The position numbers and the translations under genes are program-made. A stretch of 64,000 nucleotides of DNA from Sweltsa coloradensis (lineage: Eukaryota > Arthropoda > Insecta > Plecoptera > Chloroperlidae): positions 1 through 64,000 of the forward strand of contig JAMZAV010001757.1 in assembly GCA_024449915.1 (NCBI GenBank). The letters are read 5' to 3'. The notes under the pieces are model-generated. The model searched no databases. It was not told where the DNA came from and saw nothing but the letters and a program-made list of their open reading frames with translations. Of the stretch, positions 39,800-53,383 are shown piece after piece; position 1 is the stretch's first letter, and every line of letters begins with the position of its first letter.

Positions 39800-42700
39800 G
39801 GTACTAAATCCCCGTTTGTGGGCGGAGGGGGGAATACTGTTCGGCCCACAGTTCCCGGGAAAATTAAAAGTCTGCAAATTTCGGTACTAGTCTGTGTGTG
39901 AAAAAAAAGGGGGGAATTTCTGTTTGGGAATAAATCTCAAAGTTCAGAAAAATTAAGAGTCTGCAATACTAGTTGTTTTTTGACAGAGGGGGGAAACTGT
40001 TTGTAATAAATCTCTACAGTTACAGAAAAATTAAAAGTCTGCAAACTAAATAGCCCCCTTTGTGGGGCAGAGGCGGGGAATATTGGGCCCCTAAAAAATC
40101 CCCCACAGCAGAACAAAGGCGCAATAATGTGGGTGTTTGGGGACAGAGGTGGAATACTGTTCGTAATAAATTCACCCGTTTTAAAAAACATTAAAAATCT
40201 GCAATCTAGGCTGTTTTTTGACAGGGGGTGGAATACTGTTCGTAATAAATCTTTTACAGTTACAGAAAAATTAAGAGTTTTGCAATACTAGTCCCGTTTG
40301 TGACAGAGGTTTGGAAAAACTGTTTGTAATAAAACTCCCACAGTTTTCAGAACATTAAAAAGTCTTTCAATTCTAGTAGTTTTGTGCAGAGGGGGGAATA
40401 TTGTTCGTAAAAAATCTCTACAGTTTAAAAGAAAAAATTAAGGTCTGCAAAACTAGATTTTTTGTGACAGAGGTGGAATTTTTTTCGTTTAAAAAATCTC
40501 TACAGTTACAGAACATTTAAATGTCTTTCAATACTAAAGCTGTTTTTTGACAGAGGCGGGAAAACTGTTCGTAATAAAAACTCTACAGTTACAGAACTTA
40601 AAAGGGCTGCAATACTAGTACCCGTTTGTGGGCAGAGGTGGAATACTGTTCGTAATAAATCTCTAAGTTACAGAAAAATTTAAATGTCGCAATACTAGTA
40701 GCTGTTTGTGACAGAAGGGGGAATACTGTTCTAATAAATCTTTTACATTTTTTAAACATTTTAAAGGGGCTGCAATACTAGTAGCTGTTTGTGCAGGGGG
40801 GGGCGGATATTTTTCGTAAAAAATTTTCTACAGTTTTTCAGAACTTTGGGTCTGCAATACTAATTAACTGTTTTTGGGCAGAGGCGGAATATTTTCTAAA
40901 AAATCTCTCCCGTTTCAGAACCCTTAAAGTCCCGCAAACTATTTGCTGTTTTTGACAGAAAGGGGGGAAAACTGTTCGTAATAAAACTTACAGTTTTTCA
41001 GAAATTAAAAAGTCTTTCAATACTAGTAGCTGTTTTTGACAGAGGGGGGAGTATTGTTTTGTAATAAATCTCACAGGTTTTTAGAACATTAAGAGCCCGC
41101 AATATAGTACTGTTTTGTGACAGGGGGTGGAATACTGTTCGGAATAAATTTTCTTACAGTTACAGAACATTAATAGTCTGCAAACTAGTAGCTGTTTTTG
41201 ACAGAGGCGGGGAAAATTGTTCCAATAAAACCTACGTTTCCCGAACATTAAGAGTTTTGCAAACTAGAGTGTTTTTTTGACAGAGGTTTGGGAAAATGTT
41301 CGTAAAAAATCTCTACGTTACAGAACATTAAGGGTGCAATATTTTGTTTGTGAAAGGGGGGGAAAATTTTGATAATCTCTGTTACAGAACTTAAAATCTG
41401 CAATAATTGTCTGTTTTGACAAGGGAAAACTTTTTGTATAAACTCTGGGGTTTAAAAAATTTAAAACCAATATAGTGGTTTTTTACGAGGTATACTGTTC
41501 GTAAATCTCTACAGTTAAGAACATTAAATCGCAATACTATTTTTGTGACAAGGGGGAATTTTTATAAAACCCCAATTACAGAAATTAAGGCCCCCTACTT
41601 CTGTTTGTGACAGAGGGGAATATGTTTAATAAATCTCACAGTTCAGAAATTAAGGTCTGCAATACTTACTGTTTTTGAAGGGTTTTTGGGGAAAAAAATT
41701 TTTAAACAAAATTAACTAAAAATGTTTGAAGGGGAAACCCTAATAATCTCTACAGTAAGAAAATTAAGTGTCTGCAATATAGGGGTTTTTGGGGGAAACT
41801 GTTAAAAACTTCGTTAAAAATTTTCCGAAAATTTTTTTTGCAATTACTTTTGAAAATTTAATTTTAAAAAATTCCCCCAAAATTTTTTTTAAAAGGGGGT
41901 TTTTGGGGAAAAAATTTAATTTTAAAAATTAAATTTTAAAAAAAGGGTTTTGTCGGGGGAAAGGAAAAATTCTTTAAAATTCACAGTTCCCTTAGTTTTT
42001 TAAGGGGGTTTTTGGGGAAAATTTCTTTTAAAAAATTTTTCGAAATAAGTTTTTAAAAGGGTTTTTGGGGAAAAACTTGTTAAAAAAAATTTTCGTAAAA
42101 ACTTTTAAAAGGGGGAAAGGATAATTTTTCTTAAAAAAAAAGTTAAATAGGCTTTTGGGGGAAAGGGGAAAAATTTTAATAAACCACATTAAGAAAAATT
42201 TAATATTAAGCTGTTTTGAAGGGGGAATTGTTCGTAAAAATCTCTACAGTTGAACATTAAATCCCAAACTAGTAGTTTTGTGCAGAGGTGGAATACTTTT
42301 AAAAAATTTACCAAAACTTTAAAAGTCTAAAAATTTTAGCTGTTTTGTGACAGAGGGGAAAACGTTCGTAATAAACTCTTTCAGTTTCAAAAAATTTTTT
42401 AATACTAGTACTGTTTTAAAAAGCGGGAAAATGTTCGTAATAAAACTCTCGTTCAGAACAAAAGGTTTTGCAAAACTAGTAGCTTTTGTACAGACGGAAT
42501 TTTTTAATTTAATTTAAAAATTTTTAAAATAAATTTTTCAAAGGGGGTTTTTTAAAAACCCAATTCTTAATTTCCAAATTAACCCTTTTGGGGGGGGAAA
42601 ATGTTTTTAAACTTAAGTTAAAACTTAAGTTCGAAATATATTTTTGAAAAGGGGGGGTTTTTTAAAAAAAAATTTCCTTAAGGGGGCTTTTTCTTTTTGA

Positions 42701-45700
42701 AAAGGGGGAAAACTTAAATTTGTTAAAAAAAATTTTCCTTAAAATTTTTTTTTGGGGGGAATTTTTTAAATTTTGAAAATTAAGGTTAAAATCTTTTTAC
42801 AAGGGGTTTTTTTTTAAAAAACTTAAATTTTAAAAAAAAGGCTGAATATTCTTTTTTAAAAAAATGTTGAAAAAAACTTTTAAAAAAAAAATTTTTTTTC
42901 TTTTTTACAGAAATACTGCAATAAATTCTGTTACAAAAATTGATTTTTATATTCTTTTACAGAGGGGGCTTTTATAACTTTTAAAACCAAAAATTCAAAA
43001 ATCTTTTTAAGAGGGTCTTTTTTAATAATTTTTAAACAAAATTAAACTAAATTTTGGGGGAAAAATTTTAAAAACTTGTTAAAATTAAAGGGGAAAAATT
43101 TTTTTTAAATGGGCCCTTTAATTTTTCCCCCCAAAAAAAGGGGAAACTTTCGTTTTGGGGCGGGGGAATTTTTTTTAAAAAATTGAAATTTGGGGAATCT
43201 TTTTTTTTTGGGAAAGGGGGGGTTTTTTTTTTTTTCAGCGAAATTTTTGAATAATTCTTTTAAAGGGGAAAATTTTTTAAAATTTGAACGAAATTTTTTG
43301 AATTAATTTTTACAACAAAGTTTGAATAAATTCCCCTTTTTCCCTTGGGGAATAAACCCTTTTACAAGGGGGGAAAAATGGAAAAATTTAAGCGAACTTG
43401 GGAATCTTCTTTTACAAGTGAAATTTAACTTTACGTTTTTTTCTTAAAACCATCAAAGGTTTTTTAAAAGGGGAAAAAAATGTTGTAAAAATCTTTTTAA
43501 AATTAAATTCAAAATATCTTGGAAAAGGGGTTCCGGAATAAAATTTAAAAAACTTAAAACCAAATTGGGCTTTTTAAAATTTTGGGAAAAAAATTTCTTT
43601 TTAAAACTTAATTTTAAACTTTTGGGTTTTTAAATGTTGTTTAATAAAACTTAAAAAAAATTTAAATTCAACTTGGGTTTTTAAATGCTGTTTAAAAATT
43701 TTACTTAAAATTAAATTCAAAAAATTTTTTAAAGGGTACGGGTTTAAAACCCCGTTTAAAACTTTAAATTCCCAAAATTTTGGGTTTTTACAGGGGGGGA
43801 AACCTTTTTTTTTAAAAAAAAAACCCCAAAATTTCGTTTAAGGGGGATACTGTTTAAAAATTTTTTTTTAAAAAAGATCTGTTTTTCTTTAAAGGGGGGG
43901 GGTTTAATTCCTTTTTTAGCATTTTCGAAAAATTTGGGTTTTGGGGAAAGGGGGTTCTTTTTTTTTTTTAAAGAAAAAATTTGAATAATTCTTTTTTACA
44001 GAAAATTTTAAAATTCCCCTTTTTTAAAAATTAACCTTAAAATTTTTGGACAGGGGAAATTTCAAAATTTTTGGGGACAGAATAAATTTTTTATAGGTTT
44101 TTGGGGGGTTTGTTGAATAATTTCCCCTTGACAAAGGTTTAATAGCTTAAAAGGGGGTTTTTAAAAAAATCTTTGGGCTTTTTTGGGGGGGTTGTTTTAA
44201 AACAAAAAGTTAAAAATTCTAAAAAAATTAGAGCATTTTTTTTTTGGGGGGAAACCTTTAAAAAACCTTCGTTTTAAAAAAAAATTTTTTACAAGGGGAA
44301 ACCCTTTTAAATTGTTTTAAAAAAACGTTCAAAATTTTTAAAAAGAAATTTTTAAAAAAAAAAACTTTTTAAACCTACGTTTTTTTAAGGCGAAATTTTC
44401 TTTTTCCAAGGGGAAGGGCAAATTTTTGAAAAACAAAGTTTAAAAAAATTTTCCAAATTTAACTTTGTAAAAATTTCTTTTTAAAAAAAAGGGTCGCATA
44501 ATTTTTTCGAAAAATTTTTTTACAAGGTTTGAAAAAGGTTTTTTTTTTACAGAAAGATCTCAATAAACTTTTTACAGAAAAAAATAGTTCTAAAAAATTT
44601 ACAGCGAACTTAAAAATCTCAATAAAAATTTTTAAAACGAATCTTTAAAACTTTGTTAAGAAAAAAAGGGTTAATAAAACTTTTAAACAATAGTTTTAAA
44701 AAATTTTGTTGAAATTAAAGTCTGAAAAAATTTTTTTTTTTAAAAAAAAAGGGGGAAATTTTTTGTTACAAAAAAATTTTTTTTTTTAAGGGGGGAAACT
44801 TTTGGGTTAAACCCCATTTTTAAAGTTTAAAACTTTTTTTTGTACAGGGGAAAAAGTTCGAATAAACTTGTTACAGAAATTAAATTTCAAAAAAATTTTT
44901 ACAGGGTGGGAAATTGGGTTAAAACTTACGTTTAAAAAAAATTCTATAACTTTTTTTTTCAGAAAAGTTCGAAAAAATTCCCTTTTTTCAGAAATTTGTT
45001 TCCCCAATTCTTTAAAAGGGGAAAAATTTTTCTTCTTTCTTTGTTACAGAACATTTTTTCGATATTTTGGTACAGACTTGGTTTGAATAAATTTGTTACA
45101 AATTAAATTAAAACCCTTTTTTACAAAAGGGGGGTACTGTTTTAAATTTAAAACTTTTTAAATCTTTAACGGTTTTACAGATTAAACTGTTTTTAAAATT
45201 GTTAAAATTAAAAAACTAATCTAAGTTTTGGGCAAGGGGGCTTCTAAAACCCGGGGCAGAAATTTGGTTTTGAATAAACTTTTTTGGCAAGGGGGAATAC
45301 TTTTTAAATTTTTTACAACGAACTTAAGTTCTCAATCAGAACTGTTTGGAAAGGGGGGCTGTTTTAATCCTTTCGTCAAAATTAAGTTTAAAAAATTTGG
45401 TTTTTTAAAGGGGGACTGTTGTAAAAAAATTTTTTAAAATTAAAAATTCAAATAAAGCTGTTTGTACGGGGGAAAATTTTTTTTCCCAAAATTCAAAAAT
45501 TAAAAATGAAATTTTGTGCTGTTTGTGGGGGAAGATTGTTTGAAAATAATCTTACATTAGAACATTAAAAAAATAAGGGTTTTTTTTTCAGGGGGAAAAT
45601 TTTTTTAAAAACTTAAGGTTGAAATTTAAATTTTTTTTAAAAATACTTTTTGTAAGGGGTTTTCGGGTTTAAAACTTAAATTTTAAATTTTAAAGGGTTT

Positions 45701-48700
45701 AAACATACTTTTGTAAAGGGGGTTTTTAAAAACTTAAAGGGAGAAAATTTAAAAGGGTTTCAAAAGATTTTTTTGACAGACCCGGTAACTGCTAAGACTC
45801 TACATTTTAAGAGTCGAATACTGTCGTTTGTCAGGGGAAATTTTAATAATCTCAATTTTCAGAACTTAAAGCGAATATGTCGTTTTAAACTACGTTCGAA
45901 AATTTTAAGTTCAAACATTTTTGCAAACATACTGTTTGTAAGACTTTTTGTTCGAAAAACTCCAAAAAGTTCGTTAAAGTCCCAATTGTGTTTGTACAAG
46001 GGGAAATTTTAATAAATTTTACGTTTCAAAAAAATTTAAAAGGTTTAATTACTGTTTTAAAAAATTTTTAAAAAAAAATTTAAAAAAATTTTTTAAAAAA
46101 TTTTTAAAAATACGTTTTAAAATTTTTACGTACAGCATTAAAAGGGCCGAAACTTTTTTGAAAAATCCCTTTTTAAAAACCAAAAGGGGAAAAAGGGTTT
46201 TTAAAAGCCCGTTTTCAGAAAACCCTTTAAAAAAAACTCACGTCAAATTGGTTCCCCAAACTTTTTTAAAAAATACTTTTAAAAAATTTTAAACAAAGGT
46301 TGTAAATTTCGGTTTAAGGGCGGAATATTCTAATAAACTTAATTAAATTTAAAAGGGTTTAAAAAGAATTTTTAAAACAAATTTTTAAAACTTAATTTCA
46401 AACAAGAGTCTGTTTTAAATAGCCTTTTTTCGGGCGGAAAATTTCGAAAAAAATCTCTTTCCCCAAGAAAAATTTATTTTTTACGGGGGGGGAAAAAAGT
46501 TCAAAAACTTGTTACAGCAAAGTTCAAATAAACTTTTGTACAGAAAAAAGTTTTAATTTTTTAAGGGGAAAGTTCCGAATTAAAAACTTTTGTACAGAAA
46601 ATTTCAAAAAATTTTACGTTTTAAAAACAAAAGTCTAATCTAAATTTTTTTTTAAAAAAAATATTTTTTAAAAACCACGTTCAAATTAAATTCTAAACGT
46701 TTTTAAGGGGGTATTTTGTAAAAACAATTTTCGTTAAGCTTTTTTTTTTGTAAACCCAAAAACCGTTTTAAAAAAAATTACAGGGGGGGTTTAAAAATTC
46801 TTTTTACAGAAAATTGTTCGAAAATTCTGTTACAGAACAAATTCCCCAAAATTTACTGTTTGGAAAAGGGGTCCTTTTTTAAAAACTTTTTTACGAAAAA
46901 TGCCCCTTTTTTCTTTTGGCAGGGGAAAATTTTTTTAAAAAATCTTTTCAATTAAAAATTAAGATTTTCCAAATTTTTTTTAAAGGGGGAAAATTTCCGT
47001 TTTAAAAACCACTTTTAAAAATAAATCTCATTTTTTTTTAAAGCGAATAATGTTGTAAAGCCTTTCTTTTTCAGAAATTAAGGTTCAAACTAAGCTTTTC
47101 AGAGGGGAAAAAGAATAAATCCCCCCTTAAAAAAATCCTACAGTCCGTTTTTTAAAGGGGGAAATTCTTTTTTACAACGAAATTGTTGAATACTTTCGTT
47201 TTGGGCAAGGCGGAATATTTTAAAATTTTCACGAACTTAAAGCCCCCTACAAACCTTTTTTTTCGACGGAAAAAATTTTTTTAAAAAATTTTCTTTTAAA
47301 AATAAATTTACATCTTTTGGGGGAAAAGTAAATTTTTCAAAAATTAAAGTTAAAAAATCTTGTTAAAAAACGTTTAAAAACGTTTTAAAAAACGTTTAAA
47401 AAAATTTTAAACAAACTGTTGAAAAAAGTTTTAAAAAATCCTCTTAAAAACTTTTTAAAAAAATTTTTTAAAAATTTTTAAAAAAAAATTTTTAAAAAAT
47501 TTTTACGTTTTGGGGGGGGAAAATTTTTTTTTACAGGGGAAATTTTGGTAAAACCCAAATTTAAAAAAATTTTCCCAAAAACTGTTTTAAAAAATTTGTT
47601 AAACCCCAAAACCGAAATTTAAAAATTTTTTTGGGGGGACGGGGTAAATTTTTAAAAATTTAAAAAAAAACCCCCATATTTCTGTTTGTACAGAGGGGAA
47701 ATTTTCGTAAAATCTCTAAGTTAAAACATAAGAGTCTGCAATACTTGTTTTTTGTGGGGTGAATTTTAAAACCTAAAAAAAAAGGGTCAAAAATGGTTTT
47801 TTTAAGGGGGAATTGTTCGATAAAACTCTAGTTAAGAAAAAAGGCAATACTTTTTTTGGAGGGGGGTTTTTTAAATCTCTACAGTTACAGAAATAGATCT
47901 CATACTTCTGTTTTGGGGGGAATACTTTCGTAATAAAATTTTACAGTTACAGAAAATTAAAAGTCTGCCCCCTTTTTTTTTGACAGATGGAATACTGTTT
48001 TAATAAATTCTACAGTTACAGAACATTAAAATCTGCAAAACTTTCTGTTTTTAAAGAGGCGGTACTGTTCGTAAAAATCTCTACCAAAAAAAAAAAAGTA
48101 GCTCTTTTGCAGAGGTGAAAACGTTCGAAAAAATCTCTACAGTTCAGAACATTAAGGGCTAATACGTCTGTTTGTGGGGGGGGTACTGTCGTAAAAATCT
48201 CTACAGTTACAAAAAAAGGGAAAATTTTTAAAGGGGAAAATTTAATAAAATCTAATTTTAAAAAATTAAACTCAAAAACTTTTTCGAGGGGTTGTTTATA
48301 AAATTTAAAATTACGAACATTAAGGTCTGCATACTAGTAGTTTTTGGGCAGGGGGAAATTTTTGTATAATCTCTACAGTTACAGAAAAAAAGTTCATACT
48401 TTTCTGTTTGTGACAGAGGGGAATCTGTTTTAAAAAAATTCAAACATTTAAAAAATTTTTTTTGTAAGGGGGAATAGTTTAAAACCAATTCAAAATTAAT
48501 TGAAACTTAAATTTTTGGCGGGGGAAAATTTTTTTTAAAAAATTTTTTACAGAAAAATCCCCATATGTTTTGGGCGAATTTCTTAAAATTTTTCGAAAAA
48601 AGTAAACTTTTTTTTGGGGGAAAATTTTTTTTTTAATTGAAAAATTAAATCTTTTTTTTTTTGGGGGGGGAAAAATGTTCGTAAAATCTCTTTTTAAGAA

Positions 48701-50460
48701 AATTAAGAGTCAAAAAAAATTTTTGTTGGGGGGGTTTTTTTTAAATTACAAATTAAAATTAAAAAAACCTGTTGGGGTGGAAAAGTTTAATTTTAAAACT
48801 CTACGGGTTAAAAACATTAAGAGTTTAAAAATTTTTTTTTTTTTTACAGGGGGAACTTTCGTAATAATCTCTCAGTTACAGAACATTTAAGGTTGAAACT
48901 AGTAGCTTTTGTGGAAAGGGGAAATTTTTGTAATAAATCTCTACGGGTTTCAGAACATTAAATCGAAAATATAGCTTTTTAAAAGGGAAAACTGTTCGTA
49001 ATAAATCTCCGGTTACAGAACATTAAGGGTCCCCCTACTAGTAGCTGTTTTGACAGAGGGGGAATACTTTCGTAAAAAATCCTACGGTTAAAAAAATTAA
49101 ATCCAAACTAGTAGCGTTTGTGACAAGGTGGAATACTGTTTTTAAATTTTCCTTAAAAAAAGGTCTGCAATACTAGTAGCTGTTTTGTGACAGAGGTGGA
49201 AACTGTTCGTAATAATCTCTACGTTACAGAACATTAACTTTAATATTGCTGTTTGTGACAGAGGGGAACGTTTTTTAATTTACAGAAAAACTTAAACTTT
49301 TTTTGGGGAAAGTTTTTTAATCCAATTTTAAAATTAAAAAATAGTCTGGTTTTTCTTTTTTTTTGGGGGAAAAAAATTTAATTTCAAAATTTTTGGTCTC
49401 ATACTTGTCTGTTTTACAGAGGGGGAATACTTCGTATAAATTTTATTAAGAACATTAAACCCCCATTTTTTTTTGGAAAGGGGAAATTTTAAAATTTTAA
49501 TTAAAATTAAGACTAATATTGTTTTTTTCGGGTTTTGGAAGGGGGGGAAAAAAATTTTTAAATTCAAAATTTTTAAAAATTTTTGAAAAATTTTTTTTGG
49601 GCAGAGGTGGAATTTTTTAAAAATTTGTTACAGAACTTAAGGTTAAATCTTTTTTTGGGACAGAGGCGGAATCCGTTTTTAAAAATCTCTACGTTACAAA
49701 CATTAAACTGCAATACTTGTCTGTTTTAAAAAGTGGGAAACGTTCGTAAAAAATCTCTACTTACAGAAATTAGTTCTGAATTTTTTTTTGTAAAGGGAAT
49801 TTTTTAAAAAAAAATTTAACTTTAAAATTTAAAAATTTGTTGACAGGGGAAACTTTTTTAAAAAATTAAAAATTAAAATTTAAACTATATTTTTTAAAGG
49901 GAAAATGTTCCCAAAAAATCCTACTTAAATTTAAGTCTAATTTTCTGTTTGGCAGGGGAAACTGTTCGTAATAAATCTCTACATAAGAAATTAAGCTGCA
50001 ATTGTTTTTGTGGGGGGAAAAGCGAATTTTAATTAAAAAAAACCCTATTTTTTTTAAAAAGGGGGGAAAAGCGAATAAATTTTTTTCCCCCTTTTTTAAA
50101 AAAAAGGGGTTTTATTATTTTTTAAGGGGGTTTTTGTAAAAATCTCAATACAGAAATTGTGGCAAGTACTTTTTAAAAATTTTTTTAAAAAAAATTCAAA
50201 TAAAGGGGCTGTTTGTGGGGAAAAGGGGAATTTTTCGTAAAAATTTTAATTCAAACATTTAAAAATTTTTTAAAAAAATTTTTAAAAAAATCTCAATTAC
50301 GTTGGGGGGCAAAAGTTTTTGTAAAATTTTTTCGAATAAAACCCCATTCAGCGGCGCAATACTGTTTTTTAAAACCAAAAGTTCGAAAAATTTTAAGTTA
50401 AAACTTAAAATTTTTTAAAAAAGGGGGTAAGTTTAAAAATTTCCAAAAAAAAAAATTTTT
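39800..50460. repeat. 79-bp satellite array, heavily corrupted
   Basis: Monomers read TCTGCAATACTAGTAGCTG, TTTGTGACAGAGGCGGAATA, CTGTTCGTAATAAATCTCTA and CAGTTACAGAACATTAAGAG; clean 79- and 80-base copies are at 53215-53373. The array spans ~10.7 kb, i.e. on the order of 130 units by length. Good units are recognisable at 39.9-41.6, 42.2-42.5 and 47.6-49.3 kb; elsewhere letters collapse into runs of A, G, T or C. Lys/Phe-rich open frames inside are artefacts of those runs. Confidence 0.8.
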
Positions 50461-51645
50461 TGGGCCGAGTTAACCGGGTTTTTGGGGCGAAATTTTGTTT
50501 TTTATAACAAAAGAAAAAAAAAATTTAAAAAAAGGAAAAAAAGGGAAGGGGGGTTTTTGGGGAAAACCCCCATTCGCAAGTTGGGAAAAAATTGTTGGGG
50601 GTTTGGGCGAGGTAAAAGTCTTAAATTAAAAAAGGGGGAGGGGGAATTTGAGGTGGGAAAAGAAATAAAATTTAAGGGAAAAAAAAGGAAAAAGGGTAAA
50701 AAAGGCCGCAAAGGGGGAAAAAAAACTTTGGGAAATTGAGGGGGAAACCGGGCCCTTTTGGCGAAATGGGAAAAGGGGGGGGGGTGGAACATGGTTCAAA
50801 AAAAAGGGAGTGCCAAATTGAAAAAGAGGGGAAAAAAAAAAAAAAAACCAAAAAAAAAAACCAAAAAAAACAAAAACAAAAAAAGGGGAAAAAATCCCCC
50901 ACCTAAATGAAAAAAAAAAAGAAAACCAAAAACAAAATTTAAAAAAAGAAAAACAAGGGGGGGGGGGGGAAAAGAGGGGGACCCCCATTAAAAAAAAAAA
51001 GGGGGGGGGAAATCCCGGGGGCCACAAGAGAAAAGGGTTTTTAACGCCGGAACTTTTAAAGGAACCCGGGGGAACCACCCCCTTTAATTCAAATTTTAAA
51101 AAAAAACCAGAAAGGGGGGAAAAGGGCAATGACCGGGGGGGTACCTCCCGGGGGGGAAGGGGAGGGGGGAAAAATGGGGGGGGGGCGTTGTTGTAAAAGG
51201 TTTTTTAAAGGGGGGGAAGGGTCCCAAAAAATTTTTTTTTTTTATTAAACCGAAATTTTTTTTTTCGGGGGGGTTAAAAAAACCCCTTTAAAGGGGGTGC
51301 AAAAAGAAACACTTTTTTTAAAATTTTTTAAAAAGGGAAAAAAATTTTTTTTTTTAGGGGGCCCCATACAAATGTTTTTGTGTTTAAACCCCCTTTTTAA
51401 AGGGAAAAACCCCCCAAAATTTAAAAAAATTTTTTTAAAAAAAAAATTTTTAAAAAAGGGTTTTTTTTTTTTAAAAAACAAGTAGTGGCCCCCCAAAAAA
51501 AAAAATTTTTTTTTTTCTTTTAATTTTTAAAATAAAAGGAAAAAAATTTTAAATTTTTTTTTGGGGGTTTTTTCAACAAATTTTTTTTTTTAAAACCTTT
51601 TAAAAAATTAAAATTTTCCAAAAATTTTGGCGCGAACAAACGCCC
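50461..51645 (-). mobile_element. BEL/Pao LTR, corrupted copy
   Basis: It begins GGGCCGAGTTAACCGGG and TTTTTTATAACAAAAG, matching in order the clean LTR at 53384 (GGCCGAGATGCTTATACCG, TTTTTTATAGAGCAAAG), and ends GGCGCGAACAAACGCCCACC as that LTR's end. The middle is longer than the 636-base clean LTR and consists largely of single-base runs. Confidence 0.5.
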
Positions 51646-51722
51646 ACCTAAAATGAATCATTTAATAGACACAAGAGAACAACTATAAACTACAAATATA
51701 AAACATGTCCGACACGAAAAAA

Positions 51723-52097
51723 CTAAGGGGGTGGGAGGGTAACCAACTTGTTTACCGGTCGGGTAAACACTCCCTTAGTAGTACGGACAGAAACCAGTCT
51801 AACTGTGCCGTCCTTGCTGGGGCACAGTTGTACTACTCGGCCGATGGGCCACGATAGAGGAGTACAAGAGGGTTTCTTAACGAAAACCACGTTGCCAAGC
51901 TTGAGATTAGGACACGCGCGAATCCACTTTCCTCTTTGCATTTGAGTATGCAAATACTCAGTAGACCAGCGAGTCCAGAACGTTTGGTGCAATTGACGGA
52001 CACGATGCCAGCGAGAGAGGGGTGACGCATCGGCGGGCAAAGCGTGTTCTGGAGGCGCTAAGAGAGTGGTGCCAATTAGCAGGTGGGCGGGGCTGTA
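51723..52097 (-). pseudogene. BEL/Pao pol C-terminus (copy 1)
   Basis: Minus strand: SPAHLLIGTTLLAPPEHALP, then TFWTRWSTEYLHTQMQRG and GNVVFVKKPSCTPLSWPIGR to the C-terminal RPVNKLVTLPPP. This is the post-integrase domain typical of BEL/Pao polyproteins (Pfam DUF5641-like), an unlinked piece of a longer pol. The open frame extends upstream into non-BEL sequence (to 52265) because of an insertion. Identical to 54112-54486. Confidence 0.8.
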
Positions 52098-53210
52098 AGA
52101 TGTTGTAAGATGGTTTTCTGAAAGGTGGGTAACACCTGGGCTCCACTTAAATTGAATTTTTCTACTAGTTTTATGTAATACCAATTGTAAAATTTTACAA
52201 TGTTGGATTTCGTTTGTGTTGTTGATAAAAATCCACAAGTTTGAAGAGTGTGGCGGCTGGCACAAGTAAGAAATTCCACTTTTCTGAACATTTTATTTAC
52301 CTATAGAGGAGTAAAATATATTGAAATTTCACTTTTAGGTGCACAAACCGTATAACAAGCTGAAAATTTAATTAAGTGTTCTCAACACCCTGATTAAACT
52401 ACTGTGTAAAATTACCCGCAATCACTTAAGCGGAAAAGGGTTTTAAAAAATGGCAAACGGGTAACTTTTCAAAAAAAGGGGAAGTTTTGTAACATCATTA
52501 AGAAATAGCTGGAAGCTGATCGTCTGGACAAAACTGCACACACCTTGTTTTTAACACTACTTTTTAATATCCATAAACGTAATAAAAGGCAAAGACCAAC
52601 AATTTTAATTTTATATAGTCTGTTTTGCACATAAATAGACCCCGAAATGCATTTTTAAACCGTTTCGCAATATTTCAATCTCATTCTTCACACGAAATAT
52701 GTAGAATTATCTAACACTTATCCAGCTATAGAGTCATATATGTGTCTGCTTCGATGAAAAAAATTGACGCCTTGAAAAACGTACATTTAAAAACATTGAT
52801 TGTACGCTCGAAGCCGCGTATGCTTTATTGTCCACTTTTCCCGCCAAAATATAAACATAGCTAAATTTGAATTTGAAACATTATATACCACGCCAACTAG
52901 TAACATATGTTATAAAACTCTACTAATACAACCATTTTACATCAGGCATTAGTAAGAATGTCATAGAACCTGTTCAAAATAAAATGGAACCCTACATAAT
53001 AAATCATAAAATATGCACTGTACTCGTTCTTAACATAGAAAATCAGCATCACATGACTACATACAAATTTATACACTCTCTCAACAATTCACATAAATTA
53101 TAAAGAGCCTTTTAAAAGGCTACATGGGCTTACAATGGGCAACTTCAATGATTTATGGAGGACTAACCAAAATTGAAATTTTGACTTTTAGGTGCACAAA
53201 CCGTATAACA
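52098..53210. repeat. Insert in BEL pol: left part of a long-TIR element (copy 1)
   Basis: Non-BEL sequence that follows the pol break. GGTGCACAAACCGTATAAC occurs near 52338 and again near 53190 in direct orientation. This segment matches 54487-55590 closely, and its first half matches 58690-59199 inverted. At 53211 it passes abruptly into satellite monomers, whereas the second copy continues into other sequence. Confidence 0.55.
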
Positions 53211-53383
53211 CAGTTACAGAACATTAAGAGTCTGCAATACTTGTAGCTGTTTGTGACAGAGGCGGAATACTGTTCGTAATAAATCTCTACAGTTTCAGAA
53301 CATTAAGGAATCTGCAATACAAGTAGCTGTTTGTGACAGAGGTGGAATACTGTTCGTAATAAATCTCTACAGTTACAGAACAT
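53211..53383. repeat. Clean satellite monomers
   Basis: Two full 79- and 80-base monomers and part of a third, used here as the reference for the corrupted array. They end ...AGAACAT directly at the LTR start. Confidence 0.9.

Noticed and set aside
41000..50000. RIP-like or hypermutated satellite
   Set aside because: RIP makes C-to-T transitions; here all four bases form inflated runs, and adjoining non-satellite sequence is affected too.
39800..50460. Regularly spaced repeats resembling a CRISPR array
   Set aside because: The 79-bp units are contiguous satellite monomers without unique spacers, in a eukaryotic context.
50482..51496. Lys/Gly- and Phe/Pro-rich open frames
   Set aside because: They are readings of homopolymer runs in a corrupted LTR, not genes.
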